From Streptomyces sp. WM6378 (GTDB taxonomy: Bacteria; Actinomycetota; Actinomycetes; Streptomycetales; Streptomycetaceae), in NCBI RefSeq assembly GCF_001279695.1, contig NZ_LGDD01000341.1, positions 1 to 32,897 on the forward strand: a DNA stretch of 32,897 bases, given 5' to 3'. The stretch's first letter is position 1, and every line of letters starts with the position of its first letter. A program made the position numbers and the translations under genes. Below, in pieces: positions 7,540 through 16,197 of the stretch. The notes beneath the pieces were generated by a model that saw only the letters and a program-made list of their open reading frames with translations, made no database searches and was not told the origin of the DNA.

Positions 7540-9114
7540 TCAGGCGTCGGTCGTACGGCGCCGGGATCGGGCCACCGCCAGGGCCGTCAGCGCGGCCACT
7601 GCGGTCAGGCAGAGCCAGGCGAAGGTGTCTCCGATCCGGTCGTAGATCGTGGTGGTGCCGTGCGTGGGCACATAGGCCACCGTCGTCTGCTGCCCCGTCG
7701 TGAAGTAGTCGGTGGTGGCCAGGACATGGCCCTTGTTGTCGTAGGCGGTCGAAACCCCCTGCGCGTCCTGCCGCACCAGTGAGTAGCCTCCCTCGATGGC
7801 CCGCAGGCTCGCCTTCGCGGTGTGCGCGGCGCCGTACTCCTTCCAGTCGGCGGAGGGGACGAGCATGATGTCGGCCCGCGTTCGCATCATCGCCGGGAAG
7901 TCGGCGTCGTAGCAGATGACATTGGCGATGCGGCCGTACGGGGTGTCCGCGACGGGCACTCGGCCGTCGCCCGGCGCGTACCTCTCCGAGCCGGGAATGG
8001 GGTGCGCCTTCTGGTAGGTCCACAGCACCTTCCCGCGGGGGTCGATGAGCAGTGCCTCGTCGCGGCCGAAGGCGGGGGCGGTCGTGCTGTAGACGCGGAC
8101 GCCGATCTCCAGGTAGATCCCGGACCGGCGGGCCTGCTCCTGTGCGGCTGCGATGGCGGCGGGGGCGTGGGACTCCTGGGTCCTGACGGCTTCCTCGGGC
8201 CAGATCACGATCTTCGCCCCGGCGGCGGCCTCGCGCCGGGTGGCGGCCAGCAGGTCGTTCTCGACGGCGGTCATCGCGGGCTCCACCTGCGAGGCGGGCG
8301 CGGCGGCGATGTCGGCCGGCCCGCCGTCGATCCGCCCGAGCGTGCTCTGAAGGGCGTCGGTCACGGTCCGGCCGGGGCTCACCCCGGCGATCCGCACGGT
8401 GGTTCCCTCCGGCGGGCCGAAGGCGAGCCGGGCCCCGCCGGCGAGCACGACGCTCAGCAGCACCGTCCCGTAGACCAGGCCGCTGCGCCACGCGGGCCGC
8501 TCCCAGATCCGGTTGGCGGTGCTCGCGAAGTAGCCGATCAGGAAGCCGATCCCCCACGGCCCGGTGACCGAGACGACCTGCAGAAGCGGGAGGTCGCCGT
8601 ACTGCGTGACGGCCAGGCAGCCGTACGCCGTGCCGAGCGGAGTGACCAGGGTGATCAGGAACTCGGTGGCGGCGAAGGCCGCGGGGAAGGCGAGGGCCGC
8701 CACCGCCGGACGCAACCGGCCGACGAGCAGCCTGTCGGCCAGGAACGGCAGCGTCTGCAGGGCGGCGAGCGCGATCGCGCCGACGATGGCGACGGGGTTG
8801 AAGCCGAGCTCCGACTCCTGGATCCAGAAGACGGCGGCAGCGATGTGTGCCAGCCAGATCCCTGGCATCGCGGACCGCACTCGGCTCTGGCGGGCGAAGC
8901 GCAGCAGGAGCACGGGAAAGATCCAGGCCGCGGCGGCGATGTCCCACCGGCCGCCCACGGCGAACAGCATCGTGCCCGTGCCGAGCACCAGCAGACCGTA
9001 TCGGGAAGGCGTCGAACTCCCTTGATTCTTGGGGGAGTTGATCGTGGGCGTTGCACCCTGGGGAGGCTGTGCCGTGGAGGCGGCGAGGAGATTCGCCGGC
9101 GGTAGGTTCGTCAT
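7540..9114 (-). CDS. Apolipoprotein N-acyltransferase-like / nitrilase-domain membrane protein, 524 aa
   Basis: The layout is that of Lnt: a hydrophobic N-terminal part with about six membrane segments (roughly residues 40-230), an external nitrilase-fold domain (about 240-490) and a final membrane helix. The nitrilase triad is present: glutamate in IWPEE (E307), lysine in YQKAHPIPGSERY (K369) and cysteine in NVICYDADFP (C401). Lnt transfers an acyl chain to the N-terminus of lipoproteins. The second part of the sequence differs from housekeeping Lnt, and several actinobacteria carry extra paralogs of unclear substrate, so the role is only inferred. I took ATG 9114 as start although no clear ribosome site precedes it; the longer frame upstream (to 9186) is arginine-rich and not convincing. 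Divergent from the kinase gene by 137 bp. Confidence 0.75.
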   Translation of the reverse strand: MTNLPPANLLAASTAQPPQGATPTINSPKNQGSSTPSRYGLLVLGTGTMLFAVGGRWDIAAAAWIFPVLLLRFARQSRVRSAMPGIWLAHIAAAVFWIQESELGFNPVAIVGAIALAALQTLPFLADRLLVGRLRPAVAALAFPAAFAATEFLITLVTPLGTAYGCLAVTQYGDLPLLQVVSVTGPWGIGFLIGYFASTANRIWERPAWRSGLVYGTVLLSVVLAGGARLAFGPPEGTTVRIAGVSPGRTVTDALQSTLGRIDGGPADIAAAPASQVEPAMTAVENDLLAATRREAAAGAKIVIWPEEAVRTQESHAPAAIAAAQEQARRSGIYLEIGVRVYSTTAPAFGRDEALLIDPRGKVLWTYQKAHPIPGSERYAPGDGRVPVADTPYGRIANVICYDADFPAMMRTRADIMLVPSADWKEYGAAHTAKASLRAIEGGYSLVRQDAQGVSTAYDNKGHVLATTDYFTTGQQTTVAYVPTHGTTTIYDRIGDTFAWLCLTAVAALTALAVARSRRRTTDA

Positions 9115-9251
9115 GGCGAAGACGCTAGGCGGGCGTCTGCCCGTGGCACCTCCGTCTCCACGGCGATCTCCCGCGCACCCACGCAACTATCGATGCGCGA
9201 CCGGGGGACGATCCGCTCGGCGCCCCCGTTCGTCTAGCCTGACGGACCGAG

Positions 9252-10475
9252 ATGGTCATCAACATGAAAGCCGCGCCACGAGCCGCGCGGCGATGGATAG
9301 CCGGCCGGCCGCGACTGCTTGACGTCGCGCTGGGCGGCGGCCTGACGTTGTTCGACGTGGCCACCGTGCTGGACCGCACTCCGGAGCCGGCCGGCTGGGG
9401 AGTGGCTCTGTGGGGAGCGCAGACCGTTCCGCTGCTGTGGCGGCGGACGCGTCCGTCGGCCGTGCTGGCGGCGATGACCTGCCTCTACGTGGCCTTCCAG
9501 GCACTCGGTCCCGTTCAGGGCCGCATACCCGGCCCGTTCCTGCTCATGATCGGCGTGTATGCGGCGGCCCGCTACACGCCGGTCCCTGCGAGCCTCCTCG
9601 GGACGTTGCTGTGCCTCGCGTCCACCACCGCCGCCGATGCGCTCACCGGGCACTGGGAAGTGCCGCGCCTGGGGTCACTGGAGCCGATCAGCACCACGAC
9701 CTTCGTCTTCTTCTTCGCCCTCGCCTGGCTGCTGGGGTGCAACAGACGCAGGATCGGCGCCGACGCGGAACGCCTGCGAGAGCTCAATCGACGCCTGTGG
9801 GCCGAGCAGGAACTCAACGCCCGGCAGGCGGTGGTCACCGAGCGCGCCCGCATCGCCCGGGACCTGCACGACGTGGTGGCCCACCACGTCAGTGCCATCG
9901 CCGTTCAGGCGCGGGCCGCCGAGGACGTCATGGCGCCCGGATCCGGCCCCGCCGAGGCCGTGCAGTGCGTCGGTCTCATCGCGCGGACCGCCGACACCGC
10001 GCTCATCGAGATGCGGCGCGTCCTCGGGTTGCTGTCGTTCCGCGAACGGGAGCTCGCGCCCGAACCGTCCCTCGACCACCTCGAACCGCTCATCGACGCG
10101 GCGACGGCGACGGGTTGCCGAGTGACGTACGTGTCGCAGGTCCGGGCAGGGACCGCGCTGTCCGCGGGGCTGCGGGTCTCGGCCCATCGGATCGTCCAGG
10201 AGGCACTGACGAATGTCATCAAGCACGCCGGTCCCGTCGGCGTGCGGGTCACCGTGGGCGGCGACGACTCCCGCGTCACGATCGAGGTCGCGAACGACCC
10301 GGCGCCACCGGGGCACGAGCCCGTCCCCGGGACCGGGCGGGGTCTCATCGGCATGCGGGAGCGCGTGGCGGCGTTCGACGGCGTACTGGCGGCCGGGCCG
10401 CGCGAGGACGGCGGCTGGCGACTGCACGCGGTTCTCCTCGCGAAGCCGCCCCTACCGGCGGAGGCGGACGCATGA
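9252..10475 (+). CDS. Sensor histidine kinase, NarL/DesK type, 407 aa
   Basis: Several hydrophobic segments (about residues 22-165) form a membrane sensor without a large outside domain. A short coiled linker (about 168-192) leads to a HisKA_3 dimerisation domain with ERARIARDLHDVVAHHVSAI, where H206 is the likely phosphorylated residue, and then a HATPase domain with RIVQEALTNVIKHA (N box) and GRGLIGMRERVAAFDG (G boxes). The kinase phosphorylates the response regulator encoded next; its start codon overlaps the kinase stop as ATGA, a sign of translational coupling. The signal is unknown. ATG 9264, four codons in, is an alternative start. The convergent-neighbour-free promoter region is shared with the divergent Lnt-like gene. 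Confidence 0.9.
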   Translation: MVINMKAAPRAARRWIAGRPRLLDVALGGGLTLFDVATVLDRTPEPAGWGVALWGAQTVPLLWRRTRPSAVLAAMTCLYVAFQALGPVQGRIPGPFLLMIGVYAAARYTPVPASLLGTLLCLASTTAADALTGHWEVPRLGSLEPISTTTFVFFFALAWLLGCNRRRIGADAERLRELNRRLWAEQELNARQAVVTERARIARDLHDVVAHHVSAIAVQARAAEDVMAPGSGPAEAVQCVGLIARTADTALIEMRRVLGLLSFRERELAPEPSLDHLEPLIDAATATGCRVTYVSQVRAGTALSAGLRVSAHRIVQEALTNVIKHAGPVGVRVTVGGDDSRVTIEVANDPAPPGHEPVPGTGRGLIGMRERVAAFDGVLAAGPREDGGWRLHAVLLAKPPLPAEADA

Positions 10476-11182
10476 CCATCCGAGTACTGCTCGTCGACGA
10501 CCAGGAGATGGTCCGGACCGGTCTCCGCCTGGTCATCGACCGCCGTGAAGATCTGTCGGTCGTCGGCGAGGCGGCCGACGGAGAGCAGGCCGTCGCGCGC
10601 GCCGTCGAGGTCCGGCCCGACGTCGTGCTGATGGACGTCCGCATGCCCGGCACGACGGGCGTCGAGGCCACGCGGCGCATCACCACGTGCTGGCCCGGGC
10701 CGGGTCCGGCTCCGCGGGTCCTCGTGCTCACCACGTTCGACCTCGACGAGTACGTGCATGCCGCGCTGCGGGCCGGGGCCGTCGGCTTCCTGCTGAAGAA
10801 CAGCCCTCCCGACCAGCTCGCCCAGGCCATTCGCTCAACAGCCCACGGAGAGGCGGTGCTTGCTCCGAGTGTCACGCGCCGCCTCATCGACACCGTCACC
10901 GCCCTGCCGGCCGCCCTCCTGCCGCATGCCCCGGCTCCCGCTCCGCGCGAGGGCGAGCTCGCGGCCCTGTTGACCGAGCGCGAACTCCAGGTCCTGGTGC
11001 TGGTGGCCCGGGGCCTGTCCAACGCCCGGATCGCCTCGGCCCTCGGCCTCAGCGAGGGGAACGTGAAGAGCCGCGTCAATCGCATCCTGACCCGCCTCGG
11101 CCTTGAGAACCGGGTCCAGGCCGCCCTGCTCGCCCACCAGGAAGGCCTTGCCGCGGTCGTCCGGATGCCGCCGGGGACCTGA
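10472..11182 (+). CDS. Response regulator, NarL/FixJ (LuxR-HTH) type, 236 aa
   Basis: The N-terminal receiver domain has the acidic pair DD at 9-10, phospho-acceptor D55 in VVLMDVRMPG, a threonine pair in LVLTTFD and the lysine in FLLKNSP. The C-terminal LuxR-type helix-turn-helix is LTERELQVLVLVARGLSNAR, then IASALGLSEGNVKSRVNRIL. It is the partner of the kinase just upstream, sharing ATGA. The linker of about 35 residues is rich in proline and alanine (PHAPAPAPREGEL). It would bind DNA as a phosphorylated dimer; the target may include the divergent Lnt-like gene, which is only an inference from position. Confidence 0.9.
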   Translation: MTIRVLLVDDQEMVRTGLRLVIDRREDLSVVGEAADGEQAVARAVEVRPDVVLMDVRMPGTTGVEATRRITTCWPGPGPAPRVLVLTTFDLDEYVHAALRAGAVGFLLKNSPPDQLAQAIRSTAHGEAVLAPSVTRRLIDTVTALPAALLPHAPAPAPREGELAALLTERELQVLVLVARGLSNARIASALGLSEGNVKSRVNRILTRLGLENRVQAALLAHQEGLAAVVRMPPGT

Positions 11183-11213
11183 CCCCGCCGCCCGGTCCCC
11201 GCCATCACCGAAC

Positions 11214-13262
11214 TCACCCCACCGGCTCCAACTCCCTGGGCAGCGGCCTGCTGTGGACGATCTCCAGGCCGGACACCGCCCGCGTCAGGACCACGTACAA
11301 CCGGTGCAGGCCGCGCTCCTCGGCAGCCGCGATCTCGGCCGGTTCGACAGCCACCACGTGGTCGTATTCGAGGCCTTTGACGAGCGTCGCGGGCAGCAGC
11401 GCGACCCGTGCCGCAGCCGCCGCGTCGAGGCCGGCCGACTCCAGGGCCGCGCTCAGCGCGGGCACGTCGCGGTCGGCCGCGATCACGCCGACCGAGCCCT
11501 CCCGGCACAGCGCCGCCCGCACCGCATCGATCACCGCTTCGGCAAGCTCCTGCGGCGACGCGGCACTCCGACAGCTCAACTCGCCGTCCCTGCGCATGGA
11601 TTGACCGGACGGCACGTCCACGTCGAGCGCGGGGAGCAGCCGGTTGGCCAGTTCCACGATCGCGGCCGGCACCCGGAACCCCGTCGTCAGCGGCACCACC
11701 TCGGCGCCCGGCTTGCCCAGGTGGGCGAGCTGCCCGGACCAGCCGCGGGCCGCCCACGGGGTCGTGCCCTGGGCCAGGTCACCGAGCACCGTCAGCGAAC
11801 CGAACACCGCGCGCCGAGCGATCGTCCGGCACTGCATCGGGGACAGGTCCTGCGCCTCGTCGACGACGATGTGCCCGTACCCCTCGGGGTGCTCGATCAG
11901 GCCCGCCACCTCGTCGAGCAGCACCAGATCGGCCGCCGACCACTTCGCGGACTTCCACGAGCGCGGCGGCCTCGCCCACAGGAGCGCCTTCTGTTCCTCC
12001 GGATCGAGGCTGCCGCCGGCCGCCCCGGCCAGCGCGTCGGGGTCCGTGAACAGTTCGGACAGGACCTCTTCCGGCTTCACCTTCGGCCACACCGTGTCGA
12101 CGAACCCGGTCACCGGACGCGCCCTGGTGATCTTCTGGAGCCAGGTGTTGTTCGTGGGCCCGGCCCGCCGTTCCGCCTGGAGCTGGATGGCCCGGACCGC
12201 CCGGCTGCGCACCCGCTCCCGCCCGATGGCGTACGGCGGCGCCTCGGCGCGTACCGCGGCGACGATCGACGCGAGCTCCCCCCTGGAGACCCGCCAGGTG
12301 TACGAACCCTCTTGCAGTGCAAGGGAGTTGACGGGTTGCGCGACGCGGCCGTACAGGGCGCGACGGAGCACCTCGGCCATCCGCACGTCGTGCTTGACGA
12401 CCGCCGCCTCCGGTTCGTCGACGGCGCGCACCTCGCGGCCGCGGGTTCCGCGCACGATCTCCTCGTCGACGGTCGACTGGCGGATGTCGTACTCGCCGAG
12501 CGCGGGGAGGACTTCGCGGACGTAGGAGAGGAAGGTGCGGTTGGGGCCGAGCACCAGGAGGCCGCGACGCTGGATGCGCTGCGGATGGGTGTAGAGGAGG
12601 TACGCCGCCCGATGCAGGCCGACGGCGGTCTTGCCGGTGCCCGGGGCGCCCTGTACGCACACGGACTCGGCCAGCTCGGAGCGTACGAGGTCGTCCTGCT
12701 CGGGCTGGATGGTCGCCGCGATGTCCCGCATGGGGCCGACGCGGGGGCGCTCGATCTCCCCGGTGAGGATCGCGCTCGCGCCCCGCACCTCCCCCGCCAC
12801 CAGGCGCTCGTCCTCAAGCCCGGTCAGGTCCTCGGCGGCGCCGGAGCTCCCCCGCGCCCAGCCGAACCGCCGGCGGACCGCGACGCCCTGGGGGTCACGG
12901 GCGCTCGCCTGGTAGAAGCGGCGCGAGACGGGTGCCCGCCAGTCGACGACCAGGGGCGGGGCGGAGGGGTGTTCGCTGATGCGGCGGCGGCCGATGTGGT
13001 AGCTCTGGCCGGCGTGGTCACCGTCGGCCGCCGCGTCGAAGTCGAGCCGCCCGAAGAACAGCGGACCTTCCGGCATCTCCCTCAACTCCTTGGCCCAGCT
13101 GCGGAGTTGATAGCCGAGCACCTCGGCGTCGGCACCGGAGGCGAATGCGTTCTCGCCGATGACGACGCGATGCCCGGCACCCTCGGTCATGGCGGTCAGG
13201 GCCGCTCGGCAGGTGTCGTGGTAGGTCCGCTCGTGGTCGAGTTCCGGGTCGAGTGGCTTCAT
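11214..13262 (-). CDS. HelD-like superfamily 1 helicase acting on RNA polymerase, 682 aa
   Basis: The sequence has the HelD layout: an N-terminal charged arm, Walker A QGAPGTGKTAVGLHRAAYLL (about 204-222), the GPNRTFLSYVREVLPALGE segment, a variable middle insert, then Walker B IVVDEAQDLSP, a LGDLAQGTTPW motif and a C-terminal helicase motif VLLPATLVKGLEYDHVV with LYVVLTRA. HelD proteins bind stalled RNA polymerase and release it from nucleic acid; one streptomycete subgroup, HelR, also displaces rifamycin from the enzyme. I cannot tell from sequence which subgroup this is. I saw no copy of the rifamycin-associated element that precedes helR genes. The start ATG 13262 follows a weak ribosome site. 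A TetR-type palindrome lies in its promoter region. Confidence 0.85.
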   Translation of the reverse strand: MKPLDPELDHERTYHDTCRAALTAMTEGAGHRVVIGENAFASGADAEVLGYQLRSWAKELREMPEGPLFFGRLDFDAAADGDHAGQSYHIGRRRISEHPSAPPLVVDWRAPVSRRFYQASARDPQGVAVRRRFGWARGSSGAAEDLTGLEDERLVAGEVRGASAILTGEIERPRVGPMRDIAATIQPEQDDLVRSELAESVCVQGAPGTGKTAVGLHRAAYLLYTHPQRIQRRGLLVLGPNRTFLSYVREVLPALGEYDIRQSTVDEEIVRGTRGREVRAVDEPEAAVVKHDVRMAEVLRRALYGRVAQPVNSLALQEGSYTWRVSRGELASIVAAVRAEAPPYAIGRERVRSRAVRAIQLQAERRAGPTNNTWLQKITRARPVTGFVDTVWPKVKPEEVLSELFTDPDALAGAAGGSLDPEEQKALLWARPPRSWKSAKWSAADLVLLDEVAGLIEHPEGYGHIVVDEAQDLSPMQCRTIARRAVFGSLTVLGDLAQGTTPWAARGWSGQLAHLGKPGAEVVPLTTGFRVPAAIVELANRLLPALDVDVPSGQSMRRDGELSCRSAASPQELAEAVIDAVRAALCREGSVGVIAADRDVPALSAALESAGLDAAAAARVALLPATLVKGLEYDHVVAVEPAEIAAAEERGLHRLYVVLTRAVSGLEIVHSRPLPRELEPVG

Positions 13263-13284
13263 GCCAACCAGAATAACGCAACCC

Positions 13285-13307
13285 GGTTACATTTTTTACT
13301 CAGTAAC
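13285..13307. promoter_or_regulatory. TetR-type operator candidate upstream of the HelD-like gene
   Basis: TTACTCAGTAA at 13296-13306 is a perfect 11-bp inverted repeat. A second GTTAC at 13286-13290 is the inverted partner of GTAAC at 13303-13307. The site is 24-45 bp before the helicase start codon, in AT-rich DNA that stands out from its surroundings, and would overlap the promoter. The neighbouring TetR gene is the obvious candidate to bind here. Confidence 0.55.
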
Positions 13308-13377
13308 GAATGGAGGGGACACGCCTGACCGGCACGCAATGGGCAGCGGGAGGGGTGCGGCAGGGCCGCGGGACGAT

Positions 13378-14007
13378 TCACCCCTCCCCGTACTCGGCCC
13401 CCAACCCCTGGGCCAGCTGTGCGAACGCCCGGTCCGCCGCCCGCACCGCCTCCGGGTACAGCGCCCGCTCGCTCTCCCCCGCCTCGATCCGGCGCCAGTT
13501 CTCCTCCGCGAGGATCCGCCGTACGGCGATGATCTGGCCGGCGGCGATGCGCGCGCCGAGCCCTTCCCCGAGCTCGGCGGCCAGCGCCTGCTCCGACCGC
13601 TCCTGGTACCCGTACAGCCGGGCCACCAGGCTGGGGGTTCCGTACAGCAGCCCGTAGTAGGCGCGGACGTGGGGGTTGTCGCACAGCCCCGTCACCGGGT
13701 CACGGCGTTCCAGTCCCTCGCGGAAGTGGGCGCGCAGGGCGGGCAACGGCGCGGCCCCCTCGGCCCGGCCGGCCGCGACGACGCAGGCCGCCTCGTCCTC
13801 GTGGTCGGCGAACCGGTGCAGTACGAGGTCCTCCTTGGCGGGGAAGTACCGGAACAGGGTCGGCTTGGAGATCCCTGCGGCCGCGGCGACCTCCGCGACG
13901 GAGACCTTGTCGAAGCCGCGCTCCAGGAACAGCGCGATGGCCGTCTCCGACACCGCCTCGTACGTCTGCCGCCTCTTGCGCTCCCGCAAACCCATCTCGC
14001 TACCCAT
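13378..14007 (-). CDS. TetR-family transcriptional regulator, 209 aa
   Basis: The N-terminal helix-turn-helix is clear: a lead-in helix with TAIALFLERGFDKVSVAEVA, then AAAAGISKPTLFRYFPAKED, the standard TetR recognition segment. The remaining 140 residues are the all-helical ligand-binding and dimerisation part, with no close resemblance I can name. It sits between the oleate hydratase gene (84 bp upstream on the same strand) and the HelD-like gene (115 bp downstream), each with a palindrome in front, so it may control either or itself. ATG 14007 is the first start; ATG 13995, four codons in, is an alternative. The pairing with oleate hydratase hints at a fatty-acid ligand, but that is an inference. 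Confidence 0.9.
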   Translation of the reverse strand: MGSEMGLRERKRRQTYEAVSETAIALFLERGFDKVSVAEVAAAAGISKPTLFRYFPAKEDLVLHRFADHEDEAACVVAAGRAEGAAPLPALRAHFREGLERRDPVTGLCDNPHVRAYYGLLYGTPSLVARLYGYQERSEQALAAELGEGLGARIAAGQIIAVRRILAEENWRRIEAGESERALYPEAVRAADRAFAQLAQGLGAEYGEG

Positions 14008-14019
14008 GGGACGAGCGTA

Positions 14020-14034
14020 CGTGGCCCGGCCACG
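14020..14034. promoter_or_regulatory. 15-bp palindrome upstream of the TetR gene
   Basis: CGTGGCC-C-GGCCACG is a perfect seven-base inverted repeat around one base, 13-27 bp before the TetR start codon. Its position suits autoregulation, but the sequence differs from the AT-rich palindrome in front of the HelD-like gene, so one protein may not bind both. It could also be part of a hairpin ending the oleate hydratase transcript. Confidence 0.4.
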
Positions 14035-14091
14035 ACGACCCGCCGGGGCGTCGGCGGCCCGGACGCACCCCGGGGGCCCCGGCCGACCCGG

Positions 14092-15660
14092 TCAGCGGCG
14101 ATGCAGGGTTTCGAGTGCTTCGACGAGGACCCTGGGGTTGTGCTGGCCCTTGTAGACGGGCGGTGGCTGCCTGTCCAGGTTCAGGAGTCCGGCGACGGCG
14201 GTCCACGCCGTGCGTACCGAGTACTCGACCGTGAACACCACGTCGTCGGGGACCTCGGCGTACTGACCGATGAACGCCAGGTTGGTGGACTTCTCGGGTA
14301 CGACCTCGGGGCGGTCGCCCCGGCTGCGGACAAGGAACTGGCTGGTGATGTACGGCATCAGGGCCGGGATGACGATCGAGTTCCGCAGGATCTGCGGGCC
14401 CTGCTCGAAGCGCAGGTGCTGGAGCACCTCGTCCAGGATCTCGGCGCCGGTGCACTGCGCCATGCCCTTCTTGACGAAGTCGCCCTCCTTGTCGGGGAAC
14501 AGGGCGTAGCCCCACCAGACGAAGGTGTCGTCGGGTTGCTCGCGGAAGTGCGGCTGGTGGTTGAGGACGATGGTCAGCAGCCAGCTGGAGTCCTTGAACG
14601 TGATCAGACCGCCCTTGCCCGCCTCGCTGCCGCTGAACTCCTCCATCAGCTTGAAGAAGGTGGGGTCCTTGGTGGTGACGGTGAAGGACTCCCAAGTCGA
14701 CTCCGCGACGGAGGTGTTGAACGCCGACGGGTTGCCGAGCCGGCCGGGCCGTTTGGCCGCGAGGGTTTCCCACAGCTTCCAGGATCCGCTGGAGCCGGAG
14801 GTGTCCAGGGCGGGGACGGTGTCGGTGGAGCCCAGCGTGGAGTTCGCCGTCATCGAGCCGTTGGTGACCAGGACCAGGTCGTCCGGGCCCAGTGCGATGT
14901 CCTCGCTCTTCCCTCCCCTGGTCCAGGTGAGGCCGGTCGCGGTGAGCGCGTCGCCGTCGGCCAGTCCCACATCGGTGACCCGGGTGCCGAGTTGGAGGGT
15001 CACCCCCTGGTCGGTCAGCCACTTCAGCAGGGGCCGGACGATCGAGTCGAACTGGTTGAACCGGGTCCGGTAGATGCCCGACATGCTGTCGAACGTCTTG
15101 AAGAGGTGCACGAAGCGGTTCAGGTAGCGGCGGAACTCGATGGCGCTGTGCCACGGTTCGAAGGCGAAGGTGGTGCACCACATCCACCAGAAGTCGGTGG
15201 TGAAGAACTCGGGGCTGAAGCAGTCGGTGATGCGCTTGCCGTCCAGGTGGCTCTCGGGGGTGGCCACACACTTGACCAGCTCCAGGCGGTCACGCTCGGA
15301 GAAGCCCATGGAGTGCGAGGCCACCACGTTGCCCGCCGCGTCGACCAGCCGGGCGTGGTCGTCCCACGCGAAATCGTCGTGGAAGGCGAAGGTGTCCTGT
15401 GTGACCGACTTCGACGGGTCGTCCAGGGAGGGGATCGAGCCGAGCAGGTCGTAGGTGCAGTCGAAGTGGATCTCGAACATACGGCCGCCGCGCATGGTGT
15501 AGCCGGTCTCGGGCGAACCGGCCGCGTCCAGACTCCCGCCCTCCCGGTCCTGCTCCTCCAGCAGAAGGATGTCCGGTCCGGCGAACCCGCCGTCACGAAT
15601 CAAGAACGCCGCCGCGGACAGCGCCGCGACTCCGCTTCCCACCAGGTACGCCTTCGCCAC
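14092..15660 (-). CDS. ohyA: Oleate hydratase (FAD-dependent), 522 aa
   Basis: Oleate hydratase adds water to the cis-9 double bond of oleic acid to give 10-hydroxystearate, which detoxifies unsaturated fatty acids. The FAD-binding start reads YLVGSGVAALSAAAFLIRDG, then ILLLEEQDREGGSLD. The next conserved block, YTMRGGRMFEIHFDCTYDLL, holds the active-site glutamate (E63). The family block FEPWHSAIEFRRYLNRF is intact, as are the later NGSMTANST and the C-terminal FIGQYAEVPDDVVFTVEYSV, which marks the FAD domain end. I chose GTG 15660: GGGAGAG precedes it by seven bases and the protein then starts at the Rossmann strand; the upstream frame extension has no such support. Followed on the same strand by a TetR gene. 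Confidence 0.9.
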   Translation of the reverse strand: MAKAYLVGSGVAALSAAAFLIRDGGFAGPDILLLEEQDREGGSLDAAGSPETGYTMRGGRMFEIHFDCTYDLLGSIPSLDDPSKSVTQDTFAFHDDFAWDDHARLVDAAGNVVASHSMGFSERDRLELVKCVATPESHLDGKRITDCFSPEFFTTDFWWMWCTTFAFEPWHSAIEFRRYLNRFVHLFKTFDSMSGIYRTRFNQFDSIVRPLLKWLTDQGVTLQLGTRVTDVGLADGDALTATGLTWTRGGKSEDIALGPDDLVLVTNGSMTANSTLGSTDTVPALDTSGSSGSWKLWETLAAKRPGRLGNPSAFNTSVAESTWESFTVTTKDPTFFKLMEEFSGSEAGKGGLITFKDSSWLLTIVLNHQPHFREQPDDTFVWWGYALFPDKEGDFVKKGMAQCTGAEILDEVLQHLRFEQGPQILRNSIVIPALMPYITSQFLVRSRGDRPEVVPEKSTNLAFIGQYAEVPDDVVFTVEYSVRTAWTAVAGLLNLDRQPPPVYKGQHNPRVLVEALETLHRR

Positions 15661-15786
15661 GATCCGCTCTCCCTCGTCAGGCCTGTGAACCCCGGACCCG
15701 GGCTGCGCCGGGTTCCCGACGATAGGCCACCTGAGGCAATTACGCCCTTTTGCCACATCCGCCCAAATTGCGGGCATGCTGCGATC

Positions 15787-15799
15787 GGGCGCGGCGCCC
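15787..15799. terminator. Short hairpin after the toxin gene
   Basis: GGGCGC and GCGCCC form a perfect six-base inverted repeat around one G, 24 bp past the toxin stop codon on the minus strand, next to a CTGACGC direct repeat (about 15805-15818). It probably terminates the toxin-antitoxin transcript before the oleate hydratase promoter. Confidence 0.4.
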
Positions 15800-15822
15800 G
15801 CCGCCTGACGCCTGACGCCTCG

Positions 15823-16197
15823 TCAGATTCGCCAGGCCCGGATGCGGTCCGCGGCCTGGTACACGTTCACCTTCCCCGCCTGGATGTCCCGCACGAGATC
15901 CACCATCGCGCCGTACGGCGGGTCGATGCCCTCGCCGGATGCGTACATGTAGGCGGCCGTCACCTGGCACGCGTAGAGGCTGTTGCGGTGCGGCAGCGGT
16001 TGCAGGCGCACCAGCGTGTGCAGCAGGGCCGCCGCCCGCCAGGAGGGTTCGGGGTCGGCGGTGGCCGGGCGGGGGATGCGGGTCTTGTGGCGAGCGACCG
16101 CGGCGACCAGGGCCGAGTAGTCGGCGACGCTCACGTCTTCCGGGACAGCCTGCTCCTGGACGTCCAGGAGCCACGGGACGTCGATGTAGAGGACCAT
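15823..16197 (-). CDS. Fic/Doc-like toxin of a type II toxin-antitoxin pair, 124 aa
   Basis: The protein has the size and layout of Doc-type Fic toxins: an opening strand VLYIDVPWLLDVQ, a middle helix WRAAALLHTLVRLQ, the LPHRNSLYACQVTAAYMYASGEG segment (67-90) and a final helix bundle ending in NVYQAADRIRAW. In Doc and Fic the middle segment is the catalytic motif, with histidine followed by N-K-R. By ungapped alignment the histidine becomes Q66 and N-K-R becomes N-S-L (72-74), so it probably cannot transfer AMP or phosphate in the known way. This form is typical of streptomycete family members. The start overlaps the antitoxin stop by one base (TGATG), so translation is coupled. The target is unknown. 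Confidence 0.75.
   Translation of the reverse strand: MVLYIDVPWLLDVQEQAVPEDVSVADYSALVAAVARHKTRIPRPATADPEPSWRAAALLHTLVRLQPLPHRNSLYACQVTAAYMYASGEGIDPPYGAMVDLVRDIQAGKVNVYQAADRIRAWRI

Noticed and set aside
5915..8947. 1010-codon minus-strand open frame
   Set aside because: It crosses the plus-strand NarK-like gene and out-of-frame parts of the Lnt-like gene; composition is arginine/glycine-rich as expected for shadow frames in high-GC DNA.
13263..13377. Looked for the rifamycin-associated element that would mark the HelD-like gene as helR
   Set aside because: No such inverted repeat was seen; only the AT-rich TetR-type palindrome is present.
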